NCBI GenBank assembly: GCA_029553475.1
Contig: JAKPKV010000062.1
Coordinates: 1 to 34,594 of the forward strand
Direction of reading: 5' to 3'
Length of the DNA stretch: 34,594 bases
Origin: Armatimonadota bacterium
GTDB taxonomy: Bacteria; Armatimonadota; Hebobacteria; CAIYQO01
The notes below the pieces were generated by a model. It had not been told where the DNA came from. It did no database searches and was given only the letters and a program-made list of their open reading frames with translations. The position numbers and the translations under genes were made by a program. This document shows, in pieces, positions 8,795-17,520 of the stretch; position 1 is the first letter of the stretch; each line of letters starts with the position of its first letter.

Positions 8795-9169
8795 GTGAGT
8801 AACCTGATCGGCTTGACCGTGCGGACACGCCGTGTCAACGCGCGTACGGCGGTGGTGACGCTGGAAGGGGAGATGGATATCTTCACCACCCCCCGCGCGC
8901 GGGCGACGATGCTGCGCCTGCTGGACGACGGCTGCCATGATCTCATCGTGGACCTGCGGCAGGCCGCGTACCTGGACAGCACGGCGCTGGGCGCGCTGCT
9001 CGGCATGCTGCGGCGCGCGCGGGAGCGCGGCGGCGGGGTGCGCCTGCTGGCGCCGTCGCACTCCGTCTATCGCCTGCTGGAGATCACCCGGCTGACCCTC
9101 GCCTTCCCCATTGACGCCACCGAACATGACGCGCTGGCCGCGGTGGGAGGCCGGCAGGGAGACGCGTGA
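8795..9169 (+). CDS. STAS-domain anti-sigma factor antagonist
   Basis: The 124-aa product has the SpoIIAA/RsbV fold: an N-terminal strand pair (TAVVTLEGEMDIFTTP), then DLIVDLRQAAYLDSTALGALLG. Ser62 in the YLDSTALG motif is the phosphorylation site used by the family. Unphosphorylated antagonists bind and neutralise a kinase anti-sigma factor. GTG 8795 is preceded by GGGAGGTGG. The stop overlaps the next gene by one base (TGATG), so the two are co-translated, consistent with a partner-switch pair. No sigma factor gene is adjacent. The 281-base upstream gap (8514-8794) holds no clear promoter or gene. Confidence 0.9.
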   Translation: MSNLIGLTVRTRRVNARTAVVTLEGEMDIFTTPRARATMLRLLDDGCHDLIVDLRQAAYLDSTALGALLGMLRRARERGGGVRLLAPSHSVYRLLEITRLTLAFPIDATEHDALAAVGGRQGDA

Positions 9170-9636
9170 TGGAGACGTTATTGGAGCTGACCATGACGCC
9201 AGCGCCGGAACTCGTTGGCATGGCTCGCCTGGCAGTGTCGCTGGTGGCGCACCGGCTCAACTATTCCTGCGCGGCCGTCGAAGATTTCCAGGTGGCGGTG
9301 GGGGAAGCCTGTGCCGACGCCATCGCCTACGGCCGCCGCGCCATGGACGCGGACGCGACGCTGCGGGTGCGCTGCTCCGTCGGCAGCGGCCTGTTCGTCA
9401 TCATCGTCGAGGCCTCCGGCCGCGCCTGTGACGAACCGCAGCGGCGCCATCAAGGCCCCTTCCCCTCCGAGCAGACGCTCAGCCGGCTCGTGCTGGATGC
9501 CCTCATGGATACGGTGGCCTATCGCTGCGCGCCCGGTCGCGGCATGAGCATCCGCATGGCCCGCGCCCTGCCGACGGATGAGCGCGCGCGCACGACCACC
9601 GCCGCCGCGCCGCCCCGAACGGCGCAGATCCCCTAA
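9169..9636 (+). CDS. RsbW/SpoIIAB-like anti-sigma kinase homologue, degenerate ATP site
   Basis: The 155-aa protein aligns by eye with the HATPase_c_2 anti-sigma kinases: an N-terminal strand, VEDFQVAVGEACADAIAYG as the N-box helix, LFVIIVEASG, and a C-terminal LVLDALMDTVAYR. In active family members the N-box reads E-A-x-x-N and is followed by D-x-G-x-G and a GLGL loop. Here the N-box Asn is Asp50, the D-x-G-x-G equivalent reads EASGRACDEP, and GLGL is missing. It may therefore bind its partners without phosphorylating them. ATG 9169 is preferred (GGGAG upstream); GTG 9166 is possible. Its position directly after the STAS gene supports the partner-switch role. Confidence 0.75.
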   Translation: METLLELTMTPAPELVGMARLAVSLVAHRLNYSCAAVEDFQVAVGEACADAIAYGRRAMDADATLRVRCSVGSGLFVIIVEASGRACDEPQRRHQGPFPSEQTLSRLVLDALMDTVAYRCAPGRGMSIRMARALPTDERARTTTAAAPPRTAQIP

Positions 9637-10401
9637 GAAACTGTCCGAGAAACCGTGTTCACCGTGCTCGCCGGCCCCATCATGGCAGGCGGTATGTTTC
9701 GCAGTTACGCCGTCACGGTCACGCGGTCGCCGAGGGTGATGCCGTCCTGGGTGACGGCGCAGCGATAGGCGTACACCTCCACGCCGGCGGCGCGGGCGCG
9801 CGCCAGCGCGGCGGCGAAAGCGGGATCGAGGGCGCGGTGGGGGGCGAAGCGGGCCGCGTCGGCGCGTTGAATGATGAAGAGGGCGGCGGCGCGGCAGCCG
9901 TCCCGGCGGGCGGCGATGAGTTCCTCCAGGTGGCGCGCGCCGCGGGCGGTGGGGGCGTCGGGGAAGAGGGCGGTGCCGTCCTCCACCAGCGTGACGGATT
10001 TCGCCTCGACCCAGCCCCGACGCTCCCCCCGCGCCAGGAGGAAATCAAAGCGGCTACGACCAAAAAACGCCTCGCGCCGCGCCAGCGCCCAGCCGGCGAA
10101 CTCCGGCACCGCCCCCGCCGCCAGCGCCCGCGCCAGCAGCCGGTTCGGCGCCAACGCATCCACCGACACCAGCGTCTCGCCGTCGCGCGCCAGCACCAGC
10201 GACCACGCCGTCTTCCGGCGCGCTCCCGCCATCGGCGCCAGCCACACCGCCGCCCCCGGCGTCAGCAGCTCCCGCATGCGGCTGGAGGTGGGCACGTGGG
10301 CGGTCACCGTCTCCCCCGCCATCTCCACCACCGCGACGAAGCGGTTGGGTTTGTGGAGGAAGGTGGCGGGGGTGAGGGTAGAAGGGAATAAGATGGCGGT
10401 G

Positions 10402-11003
<602 letters not shown>

Positions 11004-11031
11004 TCATGTGCGGTCATACGATTCATCTTGC

Positions 11032-11041
11032 AGTATACCAC
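11032..11041 (-). promoter_or_regulatory. Extended -10 promoter and partial operator of the DUF433/DUF5615 pair
   Basis: On the minus strand TGG-TATACT forms an extended -10 (TATACT complements 11032-11037). Overlapping it on the plus strand, ATACCACAC and GTGTAT (11035-11052) make an imperfect palindrome that could be the autoregulatory operator. Confidence 0.45.
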
Positions 11042-11074
11042 ACGGCAGTGTATGCGGACGCATTTCCACAGAGT

Positions 11075-12064
11075 TCACGACGCCTTCTTCCACCGATCAT
11101 ACGCCATGAACGCGTCGAACATCACCCGCTTCTTCTCCAACGGCACGCCGATGGCCTCGCCGTCGCCGTAGTCGCTGAGGATGAAGCCGCCCTGATCGGT
11201 GGCCCAGTGCGCGAGGAGGAGGCGGGCTTCCTCGCGGATGTCGGCGTCGGATTTGAAGGGGAGGGTGGATTGGATGTCGCACAGGCTGGAGAAGGCGATG
11301 CGGCCGGCGTAGCGGCGGCCGATGGCCTCGATGCCCAGCGCGCGCGGCTGCTGCAGATTCATCACGTTGCAGCCGATCTCGATGAGGTCTTCGATGATCT
11401 CGTTCACGTAGCCGCAGCTATGCATCCACACGTCCCACCCCTGCGCGTGGCAGGCATCGAAGATCGCCCGGTAGCGCGGCTTGAAAAATTCCTGCCAGCG
11501 CTCGCGGGAGATGAAGCAGGCCTGCTGCGTGCCCCAGTCGTCGCTGAAGCTGAAGCCGTGCACGCGGCCGTGGGCGATCTCGCCCATGCGCTGGATGCGG
11601 CGGACGGCGTTGTCCACCAGGCGATCGGCCAGCGCGGCGGAGAGTTTTGGCTCCAGGTAGAGGTCTTCCAGCGTGTTCTGAAAGCCGCGCAGCGCGTGCA
11701 TGCGCTCAAACAGCAGCATGAAATGGCCCGTGATCACGTAGGTGTCGCCCACGCCGGCGAGGACATCCTCCACGTGCGCGTAGGCGGCGGGATCGTCGGC
11801 GTCGGGGAACGGGTAGTCGTCAAACCGCGCCCAGTCCGCCAGCGGGTGGCCGGTCACCTGTCCCATGTTCGCCATCTCCGTCTTCGACCAGACGCACCCC
11901 CACTCGTCCGCGCCCAATCCCGTCCGGCCGCGCTCGCTGGGGAAGGCCGGCGCCACCCAGCCCATCAGATCATCCACCCCCAGCGAGCCCATGCTCACCG
12001 GCAGGCGGTCCGGCGTCGCAAAATGCACCGCGCGGTAGACGACTTCGTAACTGGACATCGGCAT
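11075..12064 (-). CDS. Uroporphyrinogen decarboxylase (URO-D) family protein
   Basis: The 329-aa product resembles the URO-D-like proteins of environmental bacteria, not canonical HemE. It has SSYEVVYRAVHFATPDRLPV at the start, then DEWGCVWSK, ALADRLVDNAVRRIQRMGE, FSFSDDWGTQQ, and WMHSCGYVNEIIEDLIEIGCNVMNLQQP with the H-x-C-G motif found in methyltransferase members (MtaA/CmuA-like). Family members act as corrinoid or coenzyme M methyltransferases or have unknown roles, and often sit with glycan genes, as here. ATG 12064 is chosen because GAGGTGG lies six bases upstream; the longer frame to 12289 runs into a repeat element. A consensus TATAAT sits upstream at 12086-12091. Confidence 0.85.
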   Translation of the reverse strand: MPMSSYEVVYRAVHFATPDRLPVSMGSLGVDDLMGWVAPAFPSERGRTGLGADEWGCVWSKTEMANMGQVTGHPLADWARFDDYPFPDADDPAAYAHVEDVLAGVGDTYVITGHFMLLFERMHALRGFQNTLEDLYLEPKLSAALADRLVDNAVRRIQRMGEIAHGRVHGFSFSDDWGTQQACFISRERWQEFFKPRYRAIFDACHAQGWDVWMHSCGYVNEIIEDLIEIGCNVMNLQQPRALGIEAIGRRYAGRIAFSSLCDIQSTLPFKSDADIREEARLLLAHWATDQGGFILSDYGDGEAIGVPLEKKRVMFDAFMAYDRWKKAS

Positions 12065-12085
12065 AGCAGGCCACCTCTCAGCGGG

Positions 12086-12091
12086 ATTATA
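12086..12091 (-). promoter_or_regulatory. Consensus -10 (TATAAT) of the URO-D-like gene
   Basis: The minus strand reads TATAAT, a perfect -10, 21 bases upstream of the start codon. The position 17 bases further upstream has no good -35, so an activator may be required. Confidence 0.45.
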
Positions 12092-12157
12092 CTCGAAGAT
12101 GCGCGATGCCGCTATGGGCCGACGGCCGATGGCTCCCCATCGCACGCGCACCCGCTC

Positions 12158-12440
12158 GTTGGTAGTGCGCCACGCAACGGAGTAGAGTGGCGCCGCCCCG
12201 GCCGTAGATAGAGCGCCAGGTGGAAAAATGGTGACCATCATCCCCTGTCTCCCTGCCGTCAGGGCGGAGGCACCATCGCGGAGGGCCAATCCGCCGGGGG
12301 AGAACGGTCCCCCGTACCGGGATGGTCAGCGGCGGTGCTATGACTACGGCCGGGGCGGCGCCACTCCGCGCTGCTGCGTGGCGCACTACCAACACGCGGA
12401 GGCGATTTTCGAAGGAGGAGGGCCAATCCGCTGGGGGAAC
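12158..12440. repeat. Palindromic repeat, TTGGTAGTGCGCCACGC family, copy 2 (long form)
   Basis: Arms of about 55 bases (12158-12211 and 12338-12393) pair with few mismatches around a 126-base interior. The outer 35 bases match the element at 4810-4906. A GAGGGCCAATCCGC word is directly repeated inside (12281) and just outside (12418). This element fills most of the 503-base gap 12065-12567; no gene is evident there. Confidence 0.85.
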
Positions 12441-12567
12441 GCCATCCCTATACCCACGCACCACAGTGGCGTGGCGTCCGCCGGCTGTAGGCCTCGCATC
12501 CGTTTCGATGACGAGGATGCAGGACCCTCCCGCCCTCCTCGCGAATCTTCACCCCGGAGGCACAGCC

Positions 12568-13614
12568 ATGCGCACGGTTCGCTACGGCATCATCGGCACG
12601 GCGAATATCGCCAACAGCACGCATATCCCCTGCATTCAGCGCATGGCGGGGACGGAGATCGTCGCCCTGTGCGACGTGGACGCGGCGGCGCTGGCCAAGA
12701 CGCGGGCGCGCGTGGGGGCGCCGGCCGCGGTGCGCGACTACCGCGAAGTGCTCGCGCTGGAGGAGGTGGATGCCGTGGTGGTGGCCACCCCGAACGACAC
12801 CCACGCCGCCATCGTGGTGGACGCCTGCGCCCATGGCAAGCACGTGCTCTGCGAGAAGCCGATGGCCATCAGCGCGGCGGACTGCGACCGCATGATCGCC
12901 GCGGCGGAGGCGGCGGGGACCGTGCTGCAGATCGCCCAGCCGTACCGCTACTCGCCCTTCTATCGCCAGCTCGCCGACCTGCTGGCGAGCGGCGCCATCG
13001 GCGCGGTAGAGATGATGTGGACGAAGGAGTTCATGCGCTGGGGCGACGTGGCGCCGTCCAATCGTGCCTGGCGCATGTACCAGGGGCGCTCCGGCGGCGC
13101 GCTGGTGGAGAAGAATTGCCACCACCTGGACCTGATGAACTGGATGATCGGCGCCCGCCCAGTGAAGGTGTGCGCCTTCGGCGGCAAGAACTGCTTTCAC
13201 CAGCCGGAGATCATTGACAACGCGGCGCTCATCTGCGAATACGACAACGGCGCCCGCGCCATGCTCCTCCTCGCCCTCTTCACCTCCTGGCACATGATTG
13301 ACCTGGAGGTGGGCGCCGCCGGCGAACGGGGACGGGTGGAGGCGTATGACCAGGCGGAGCTCTACCTCTTCCACGGCGGCCAGGGCGACGCCCGCCGTCG
13401 GCCCGACAACATCGCCCGCCCCCCGGCGAGCGAGGAAGACGAGGGCTTCCACAGCGGCGCCCACGCCATGCACCGCGACTTCCTGCGCTGCGTCCGCGAC
13501 GGCGGCCGCCCCTTCTGCGACGCCCGCGTCGGCAAAGACAGCATCCTCATCGGCCTCGCCGGCGAACGCTCCATCCGCGAGGGCCGCGTGGTGGAGATCG
13601 CGGAAATTTTGTAA
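12568..13614 (+). CDS. Gfo/Idh/MocA family oxidoreductase
   Basis: This 348-aa NAD(P)-dependent oxidoreductase has an N-terminal Rossmann fold (RYGIIGTANIAN, residues 5-16; a Thr-Ala variant of GxGxxA), LCDVDAAAL, and the family's C-E-K-P motif at Cys95-Pro98 (VLCEKPMAIS). The C-terminal sheet domain carries SGGALVEKNCHHLDLMNWMIG, whose histidines fit the catalytic pair. Members act on sugars, inositols or glycosides. ATG 12568 has a CCGGAGG ribosome-binding site seven bases away; earlier in-frame starts fall in repeat DNA. nagA follows 164 bases downstream on the same strand, so co-transcription is plausible. The substrate is not predictable. Confidence 0.93.
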   Translation: MRTVRYGIIGTANIANSTHIPCIQRMAGTEIVALCDVDAAALAKTRARVGAPAAVRDYREVLALEEVDAVVVATPNDTHAAIVVDACAHGKHVLCEKPMAISAADCDRMIAAAEAAGTVLQIAQPYRYSPFYRQLADLLASGAIGAVEMMWTKEFMRWGDVAPSNRAWRMYQGRSGGALVEKNCHHLDLMNWMIGARPVKVCAFGGKNCFHQPEIIDNAALICEYDNGARAMLLLALFTSWHMIDLEVGAAGERGRVEAYDQAELYLFHGGQGDARRRPDNIARPPASEEDEGFHSGAHAMHRDFLRCVRDGGRPFCDARVGKDSILIGLAGERSIREGRVVEIAEIL

Positions 13615-13644
13615 TGCGCCGCGGGGGACGCAGAAGGCCAAAAT

Positions 13645-13681
13645 ATTTCACAGTGACCATGTTCCCTTGCCAATGTGAAAT
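13645..13681. repeat. Stem-loop between the oxidoreductase and nagA
   Basis: ATTTCACA (13645-13652) and TGTGAAAT (13674-13681) form an 8-bp inverted repeat with a 21-base loop in an AT-rich pocket. It lacks a T-run, so it may be a weak terminator, processing site or operator. The rest of the gap (13690-13770) is pyrimidine-rich with no gene. Confidence 0.4.
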
Positions 13682-13778
13682 TTGAAATACCAGCTGCTCC
13701 TCTGCGCGCTCCGCGTCCTCCGCGGTGCATTCCTCCCCACGCAGGAAACGCCCCCGCCCGCGGCGAATCGCCCCTTTC

Positions 13779-14978
13779 ATGGCGACGCTCATCATTGACA
13801 ACGTGCAGCTGGTGCTGCCCGGACAGGCGGTGGTGCCGGGCGGGGTGCTGGTGCGCGACGGGGTGATTGCCGGGGGGTCTACCGGGCTGCCGCGGATCTC
13901 GGCGCCGGCGGAGGAGCCGAACGGCGTGGAGCGTATTGACGGCGGTGGGCGGCTGCTCACGCCGGGGCTCATTGACCTGCACGTCCACGGCATCGGGCTG
14001 GAGATGTTCGAGTATGGGCCGGACGCGCTGCGCGCGGGGGCGGCGCTGTTGCCCGCCTTCGGCGCCACCTGCGCCTACCCCACCCTGGTGCCGCGCGAGA
14101 TCGGTCCCGCGCTGCTGGACAGGCTGGCGGCGCTGGCGGCAGCGCTGCCGCACCTGCCGAGCGCGCGCCTGCCGGGGCTGCACCTGGAAGGCCCCTTCAT
14201 GGCGCTGCCGGGGGCGGGGTGCGCGACGCTGCCGGGCGACGTGGCGCTGCTGGATGACCTGCTGGCGGCCTGCGCCGGGCGGCTGGCGATCATGTCCATC
14301 AGCCCGGATACGCCGGGCATCCTGCCGGTGATCGCGCGCCTGCGTGAGCGCGGCGTCGTCCCCTTCATCACCCACACCCGCGCCGACGCCGAGCAGACGG
14401 CCGCCGCCATCGCCGCCGGGGCGGTGCACGCCACCCATTTCTACGATGTCTTCCACGTGCCGCCGGAGACCGAGCCCGGCGCGCGCCCGGTGGGGGCGGT
14501 GGAGGCCATCCTCGCCGACCCGCGCGCCAGCGTGGACTTCATCGCCGACGGCGTGCACGTCCACCCGATGGCCATCCGCGCGGCGGTCGCCGCCAAAGGA
14601 TTTTCCCACGTGATGCTCATCACCGACGCCAACGTCGGCGCCGGCCTGCCGGAGGGCGTCTACGACACGCCGTGGGGCTACCCCGTGCGCGTGGCCCCCG
14701 GCAAGGGCGCACGCGTGGCGGAGGGCCACCCGCTGGCCGGGGTGCTCGCCGGCAGCGCCCTCACCATGAACGAGGGGGTGAAAAATCTGCTCGCCTGGCT
14801 GCCCCTGCCCCCCGCCCAGGTGTGGGCGATGGCCACCAGCAACCCCGCCCGCCTGCTGCGCCTCTCCCGCCAGGGCGTCATCGCCGAAGGCGCCCACGCC
14901 GACCTCGTCCTCTGGAACGCCGACCTGACGCCGGCGATTACCTGGATCGGCGGCGAGGTGGCGTATCGGCAGGAGTAA
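13779..14978 (+). CDS. nagA: N-acetylglucosamine-6-phosphate deacetylase
   Basis: NagA removes acetate from GlcNAc-6-phosphate, feeding amino sugars to glycolysis or to cell-wall precursors. The 399-aa amidohydrolase has LTPGLIDLHVHGIG with the metal-site H-x-H, GLHLEGPFMALPGAG with the metal-binding Glu, then ITHTRADAEQT and ATHFYDVFH with the two metal histidines, DGVHVHP, and ITDANVGAG with the catalytic Asp. The canonical T-H-x-F-N-A-M is T-H-F-Y-D-V-F here, so it is a divergent member. ATG 13779 begins the family-like N terminus (MATLIIDNVQLVLPG), although its ribosome-binding site is weak; the frame extends upstream to 13725. It fits with the ROK kinase, Pgi and sialidase-like genes in an amino-sugar theme. 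Confidence 0.88.
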   Translation: MATLIIDNVQLVLPGQAVVPGGVLVRDGVIAGGSTGLPRISAPAEEPNGVERIDGGGRLLTPGLIDLHVHGIGLEMFEYGPDALRAGAALLPAFGATCAYPTLVPREIGPALLDRLAALAAALPHLPSARLPGLHLEGPFMALPGAGCATLPGDVALLDDLLAACAGRLAIMSISPDTPGILPVIARLRERGVVPFITHTRADAEQTAAAIAAGAVHATHFYDVFHVPPETEPGARPVGAVEAILADPRASVDFIADGVHVHPMAIRAAVAAKGFSHVMLITDANVGAGLPEGVYDTPWGYPVRVAPGKGARVAEGHPLAGVLAGSALTMNEGVKNLLAWLPLPPAQVWAMATSNPARLLRLSRQGVIAEGAHADLVLWNADLTPAITWIGGEVAYRQE

Positions 14979-15055
14979 TCTGGGCGTGCACTGCCCCTGC
15001 TGCGATTTCGCCCGTCGTCCGCGCCCTCCGCCCGCCCATGATTACCCCGCCGGCG

Positions 15056-15109
15056 CCGGCGGCACGCGGTCATCGTAGATGAGGATGCCGCGACGGGGCG
15101 CATCCAGCG
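15056..15109 (-). pseudogene. Remnant of the 3' end of the phosphodiester glycosidase gene
   Basis: About 54 bases match 16107-16164, the region near the 3' end of the intact gene (encoding VRPVASGILVYDDRVPP). There are a few substitutions and a 4-base deletion that breaks the frame. The remnant is in the same orientation, so with the intact gene it forms a direct repeat enclosing the toxin-antitoxin module. Confidence 0.7.
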
Positions 15110-15137
15110 TTGTGCGTAATCAATTGATAACGAAAGA

Positions 15138-15167
15138 TAGACATCATTGGTATTTCGCGGGTATACT
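15138..15167 (+). promoter_or_regulatory. Sigma-70-type promoter of the RHH/PIN module
   Basis: TAGACA (15138-15143), an 18-base spacer, then TATACT (15162-15167). Transcription would start near 15174, just before the AGGAGGTG ribosome-binding site at 15175-15182. Confidence 0.65.
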
Positions 15168-15186
15168 TGCACGTAGGAGGTGCACG

Positions 15187-15429
15187 ATGCCAGACATTCT
15201 CATCCGGAATATGCCACAGTATGTGTACGACGAGTTGAAGAAACGCGCCGCGCGCGACCGCCGTTCGGTGCCGGCCGAAAACGTGCATCTGCTGGAGCAG
15301 CTCTTCGCGCAGGATGCCGCGCGCGAGCAACATCGCCAGGCGATGCAGAGCATTATCGAGCGCGCACAAGAGAAAACGCCCACCGGGGTGGACAGTTTGA
15401 CGCTGCTGCGCGAGGACCGGGACCGATGA
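15187..15429 (+). CDS. FitA/VapB-type antitoxin (ribbon-helix-helix)
   Basis: The 80-aa protein opens MPDILIRNMPQYVYDELKKR, the FitA/VapB ribbon-helix-helix signature (strand, then V-x-x-x-L-K-x-x-A). Its C-terminal half is polar and helical and would wrap the toxin. It is expected to dimerise, bind its own promoter and neutralise the PIN toxin. ATG 15187 is fixed by AGGAGGTG four bases upstream. The typical A-x-x-x-G-R-S-x-x-x-E stretch is A-R-D-R-R-S-V-P-A-E here, slightly altered by a proline. It overlaps the toxin gene as ATGA. Confidence 0.88.
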   Translation: MPDILIRNMPQYVYDELKKRAARDRRSVPAENVHLLEQLFAQDAAREQHRQAMQSIIERAQEKTPTGVDSLTLLREDRDR

Positions 15430-15881
15430 ACGGACTGCCGCCGGTCGCGGTCGTTGATGCCAGCGTCGCGATCAAGCTCTTCCTGATTGAAGCCTATATG
15501 GCCGACGTGCAGGCGCTGTTTCTCCAGGCGGGTGAGGGGCTGGAGCTGTACGCGCCTGACCTGCTGCCCGTTGAGTGTGCCAATATCCTCTGGAAACAGG
15601 TGCAGCGCGCGGAGTATGATCCCGCGCAGGCACGCCGCGATCTCGCGGATCTGCTGCTGCTGCAAAGCGTGGATTGGGTGAGTACCACGACGCTGCTGCC
15701 GGGTGCGCTGGAGATTGCCACGGCCTATTCCATCACCGCGTACGATGCCTGTTACGTCGCCCTCGCGGAGCGCCTCAAGGCACCGTTGCTCACTGCGGAT
15801 CAGCAACTCGCGGGAAAGCTGGCCAGCGCGCCGTTTGTCATCCTGACGCTCGAGACGCTGTTCGCCGCCGCGGAGCAGTGA
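15426..15881 (+). CDS. vapC: VapC-type PIN-domain ribonuclease toxin
   Basis: This 151-aa PIN-domain protein keeps all four acidic residues that bind the catalytic metal: Asp11 (VVDASVAIK), Glu50 (LLPVECANI), Asp107 (TAYDACYVALA) and Asp125 (LLTADQQLA). VapC toxins cleave tRNA or rRNA. The start overlaps the antitoxin stop by four bases, showing coupling. An intact active site and promoter suggest a working module. It sits between a remnant and the full copy of the neighbouring glycosidase gene, and is followed at once by an inverted-repeat element. Confidence 0.93.
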   Translation: MNGLPPVAVVDASVAIKLFLIEAYMADVQALFLQAGEGLELYAPDLLPVECANILWKQVQRAEYDPAQARRDLADLLLLQSVDWVSTTTLLPGALEIATAYSITAYDACYVALAERLKAPLLTADQQLAGKLASAPFVILTLETLFAAAEQ

Positions 15882-15889
15882 GCGGTCTT

Positions 15890-16054
15890 AGAAACTGTCT
15901 TCACAGTCTGCGCCGCCGTTTCGCGGGTGCTGCTCGCGCCTGGCCGCGTTGGCTGGCCTGGCATCCTGATGCTATCGGGACTCGCAGCCCTCCGCCTTGC
16001 CAGCCACGAGCAGCCCGCCGCGATCCGACAACGCAGACTGCGAAAACAGTTTCT
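15890..16054. repeat. 165-bp element with AGAAACTGT inverted ends
   Basis: Ends of 23 bases (15890-15912 and 16032-16054) are inverted with two mismatches. A second inner inverted repeat (GCTGCTCG near 15931 against CGAGCAGC near 16005) makes the whole unit fold back. It has no coding capacity and looks like a non-autonomous repeat. Its right end touches the stop codon of the glycosidase gene. A related AGAAACTGT start is seen at 9635. Confidence 0.7.
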
Positions 16055-17520
16055 TACTCCGCCGGCGCGGGCTCTTCCACCGCCGCCGGCGCGATTGCCG
16101 GCTTCACCGGCGGCACGCGGTCATCGTAGACGAGGATGCCGCTGGCGACGGGGCGCACCCAGGCGCCGGGCGGGGCGGTGACCGTCTCCGCGCCGAGGAC
16201 CAGGCAACTGCTGCCGCCGCCGTCGAGATTCATCGCGTCGGTCGCGCCGCGAGCTTTCAAGAGCGCGGCGAGTTCCTCCAGCGTCGCCCCGCCGCCGTAG
16301 GGGCCGGGCGCCTCGATCACGGCGAGGATGACGCGGCTGGCGGCGGTCACCCCCAGCCCGGTGCGCGCCGGGCGGCCCAGCGCCACGTCCGCGCGAAAAC
16401 GCTCAGCGGCGGCGGTGTTCTCCAGCGCGCCGTTGCGCAGCAGGCGCGGCCCCGCGCCCACCGCCGTCGCGACGCCCGCCCACGCGCCATCCAGCACCGG
16501 CGTCACCGCGATGGGCGCGTCGCAGGCGAGCAGCGCGTCCAGCGCCGTCGCCCGCTCCCCGCGCAGCAGCACGGCGACATCCCGCCGGTGCAGTGGAGCG
16601 CTCTCCGTGCCGCGCGCGGCGATTTTGCCGTCGCGCACCACCACCGTCAACCCCTGCGGATTGTGCGGCGTCGCGCCGAAATTCATCCCGCTGATCACCG
16701 CCTCCTCCGGCGGGGTCGCGGCGATGCTCACGTCGAGATAGTCCGGCAGATCACGTACCGCCCCGTCGGGCAGCGTCACCCGCCAGCGTCCCGCCGGATT
16801 GCCGAAGGTGGGCGCGCCCGCGGGGGGAAAGGCGGCGGCGGTGCGCCCCCACAGCGGCAGCGACAGCACCTGGCCGTCCACCTTCAGCAGGCCCACCGGG
16901 CGCGTGCCGTCCAGGAAGTAGCCGCCGTTGACGCCGGCGGCGGCGCCCGTGCGCGCCACCATGTCGCTCACCCGCTCGCGGTCGCCCGCCGCCGCCGCCG
17001 CGCCGATGCGCACGCGCGGGTCAGCGGCATTCACCTCCAGCAGGTGCGCCAGCAGGTAGCGGTCGTCGGTCTGCCGCTCCAGGCGGGTATAGCGGATGGC
17101 GGGAGAGAGATCGCGCGATTCCTCCAGCGCGAAGCGTTTCAGCACGTCCACCACCACGCGGAACGGCTTGCCCTCCGCGGCGGGCACGGCGAACACGTTC
17201 ACTTTGCGCGGCTTCAGCAGCGAGACGGTGAGCACCGTCATGCCGGCGGCGTCCGGCGTCACCGCGATGCCGCTCACCACCGGGTCGTTCACCGCGATCA
17301 CCGGCACCGCCCGCGCCAGCGGCAGAGTCACGTCCACCACCGCCGCCCGCGGCGTGGAGCGGTCGGTGAACGCCGCTGCTCCCGGCAGGTCCAGCACCAC
17401 GCGCACCGCGTCCGCCGCGGTGGAGAAGCGCACGCCGGGCGGCGGCGGCCCCGCTTCCCCGGCGGCGATGCCGAGGAGACCTCCGAGCAGGCAGACAATC
17501 AGGATGGTGACGCGAACCAT
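16054..17520 (-). CDS. Exported phosphodiester glycosidase (NAGPA-domain) with AMIN-like N terminus
   Basis: The 488-aa product has a signal peptide (VTILIVCLLGGLLGIAAGEA), then an N-terminal region of about 130 residues rich in alternating hydrophobics (VRVVLDLPG, FRVVVDVLKRF) like AMIN domains that bind cell-wall glycan. The C-terminal NAGPA domain shows AAGVNGGYF, GMNFGATPHNPQG and AMNLDGGGSSCLVL. NAGPA proteins cleave GlcNAc-1-phosphodiester or related sugar-phosphate bonds, and bacterial members act in the envelope on wall or exopolysaccharide linkages. The ATG at 17520 is nine bases from GAGGAA; a GTG lies two codons upstream. The sequence ends with a Pro/Ala/Glu tail. A frameshifted scrap of its 3' end lies at 15056-15109. 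Confidence 0.88.
   Translation of the reverse strand: MVRVTILIVCLLGGLLGIAAGEAGPPPPGVRFSTAADAVRVVLDLPGAAAFTDRSTPRAAVVDVTLPLARAVPVIAVNDPVVSGIAVTPDAAGMTVLTVSLLKPRKVNVFAVPAAEGKPFRVVVDVLKRFALEESRDLSPAIRYTRLERQTDDRYLLAHLLEVNAADPRVRIGAAAAAGDRERVSDMVARTGAAAGVNGGYFLDGTRPVGLLKVDGQVLSLPLWGRTAAAFPPAGAPTFGNPAGRWRVTLPDGAVRDLPDYLDVSIAATPPEEAVISGMNFGATPHNPQGLTVVVRDGKIAARGTESAPLHRRDVAVLLRGERATALDALLACDAPIAVTPVLDGAWAGVATAVGAGPRLLRNGALENTAAAERFRADVALGRPARTGLGVTAASRVILAVIEAPGPYGGGATLEELAALLKARGATDAMNLDGGGSSCLVLGAETVTAPPGAWVRPVASGILVYDDRVPPVKPAIAPAAVEEPAPAE

Noticed and set aside
12232-12337. Interior of the long palindrome considered as a small gene or RNA
   Set aside because: No start with a ribosome-binding site or terminator-like stem was found; the segment contains a word repeated outside the arms, pointing to repeat debris.
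13645-13681. TTTCACA/TGTGAAA inverted repeat considered as a CRP-type site upstream of nagA
   Set aside because: The halves are 21 bases apart, far more than the 6-base spacer of CRP/FNR sites.
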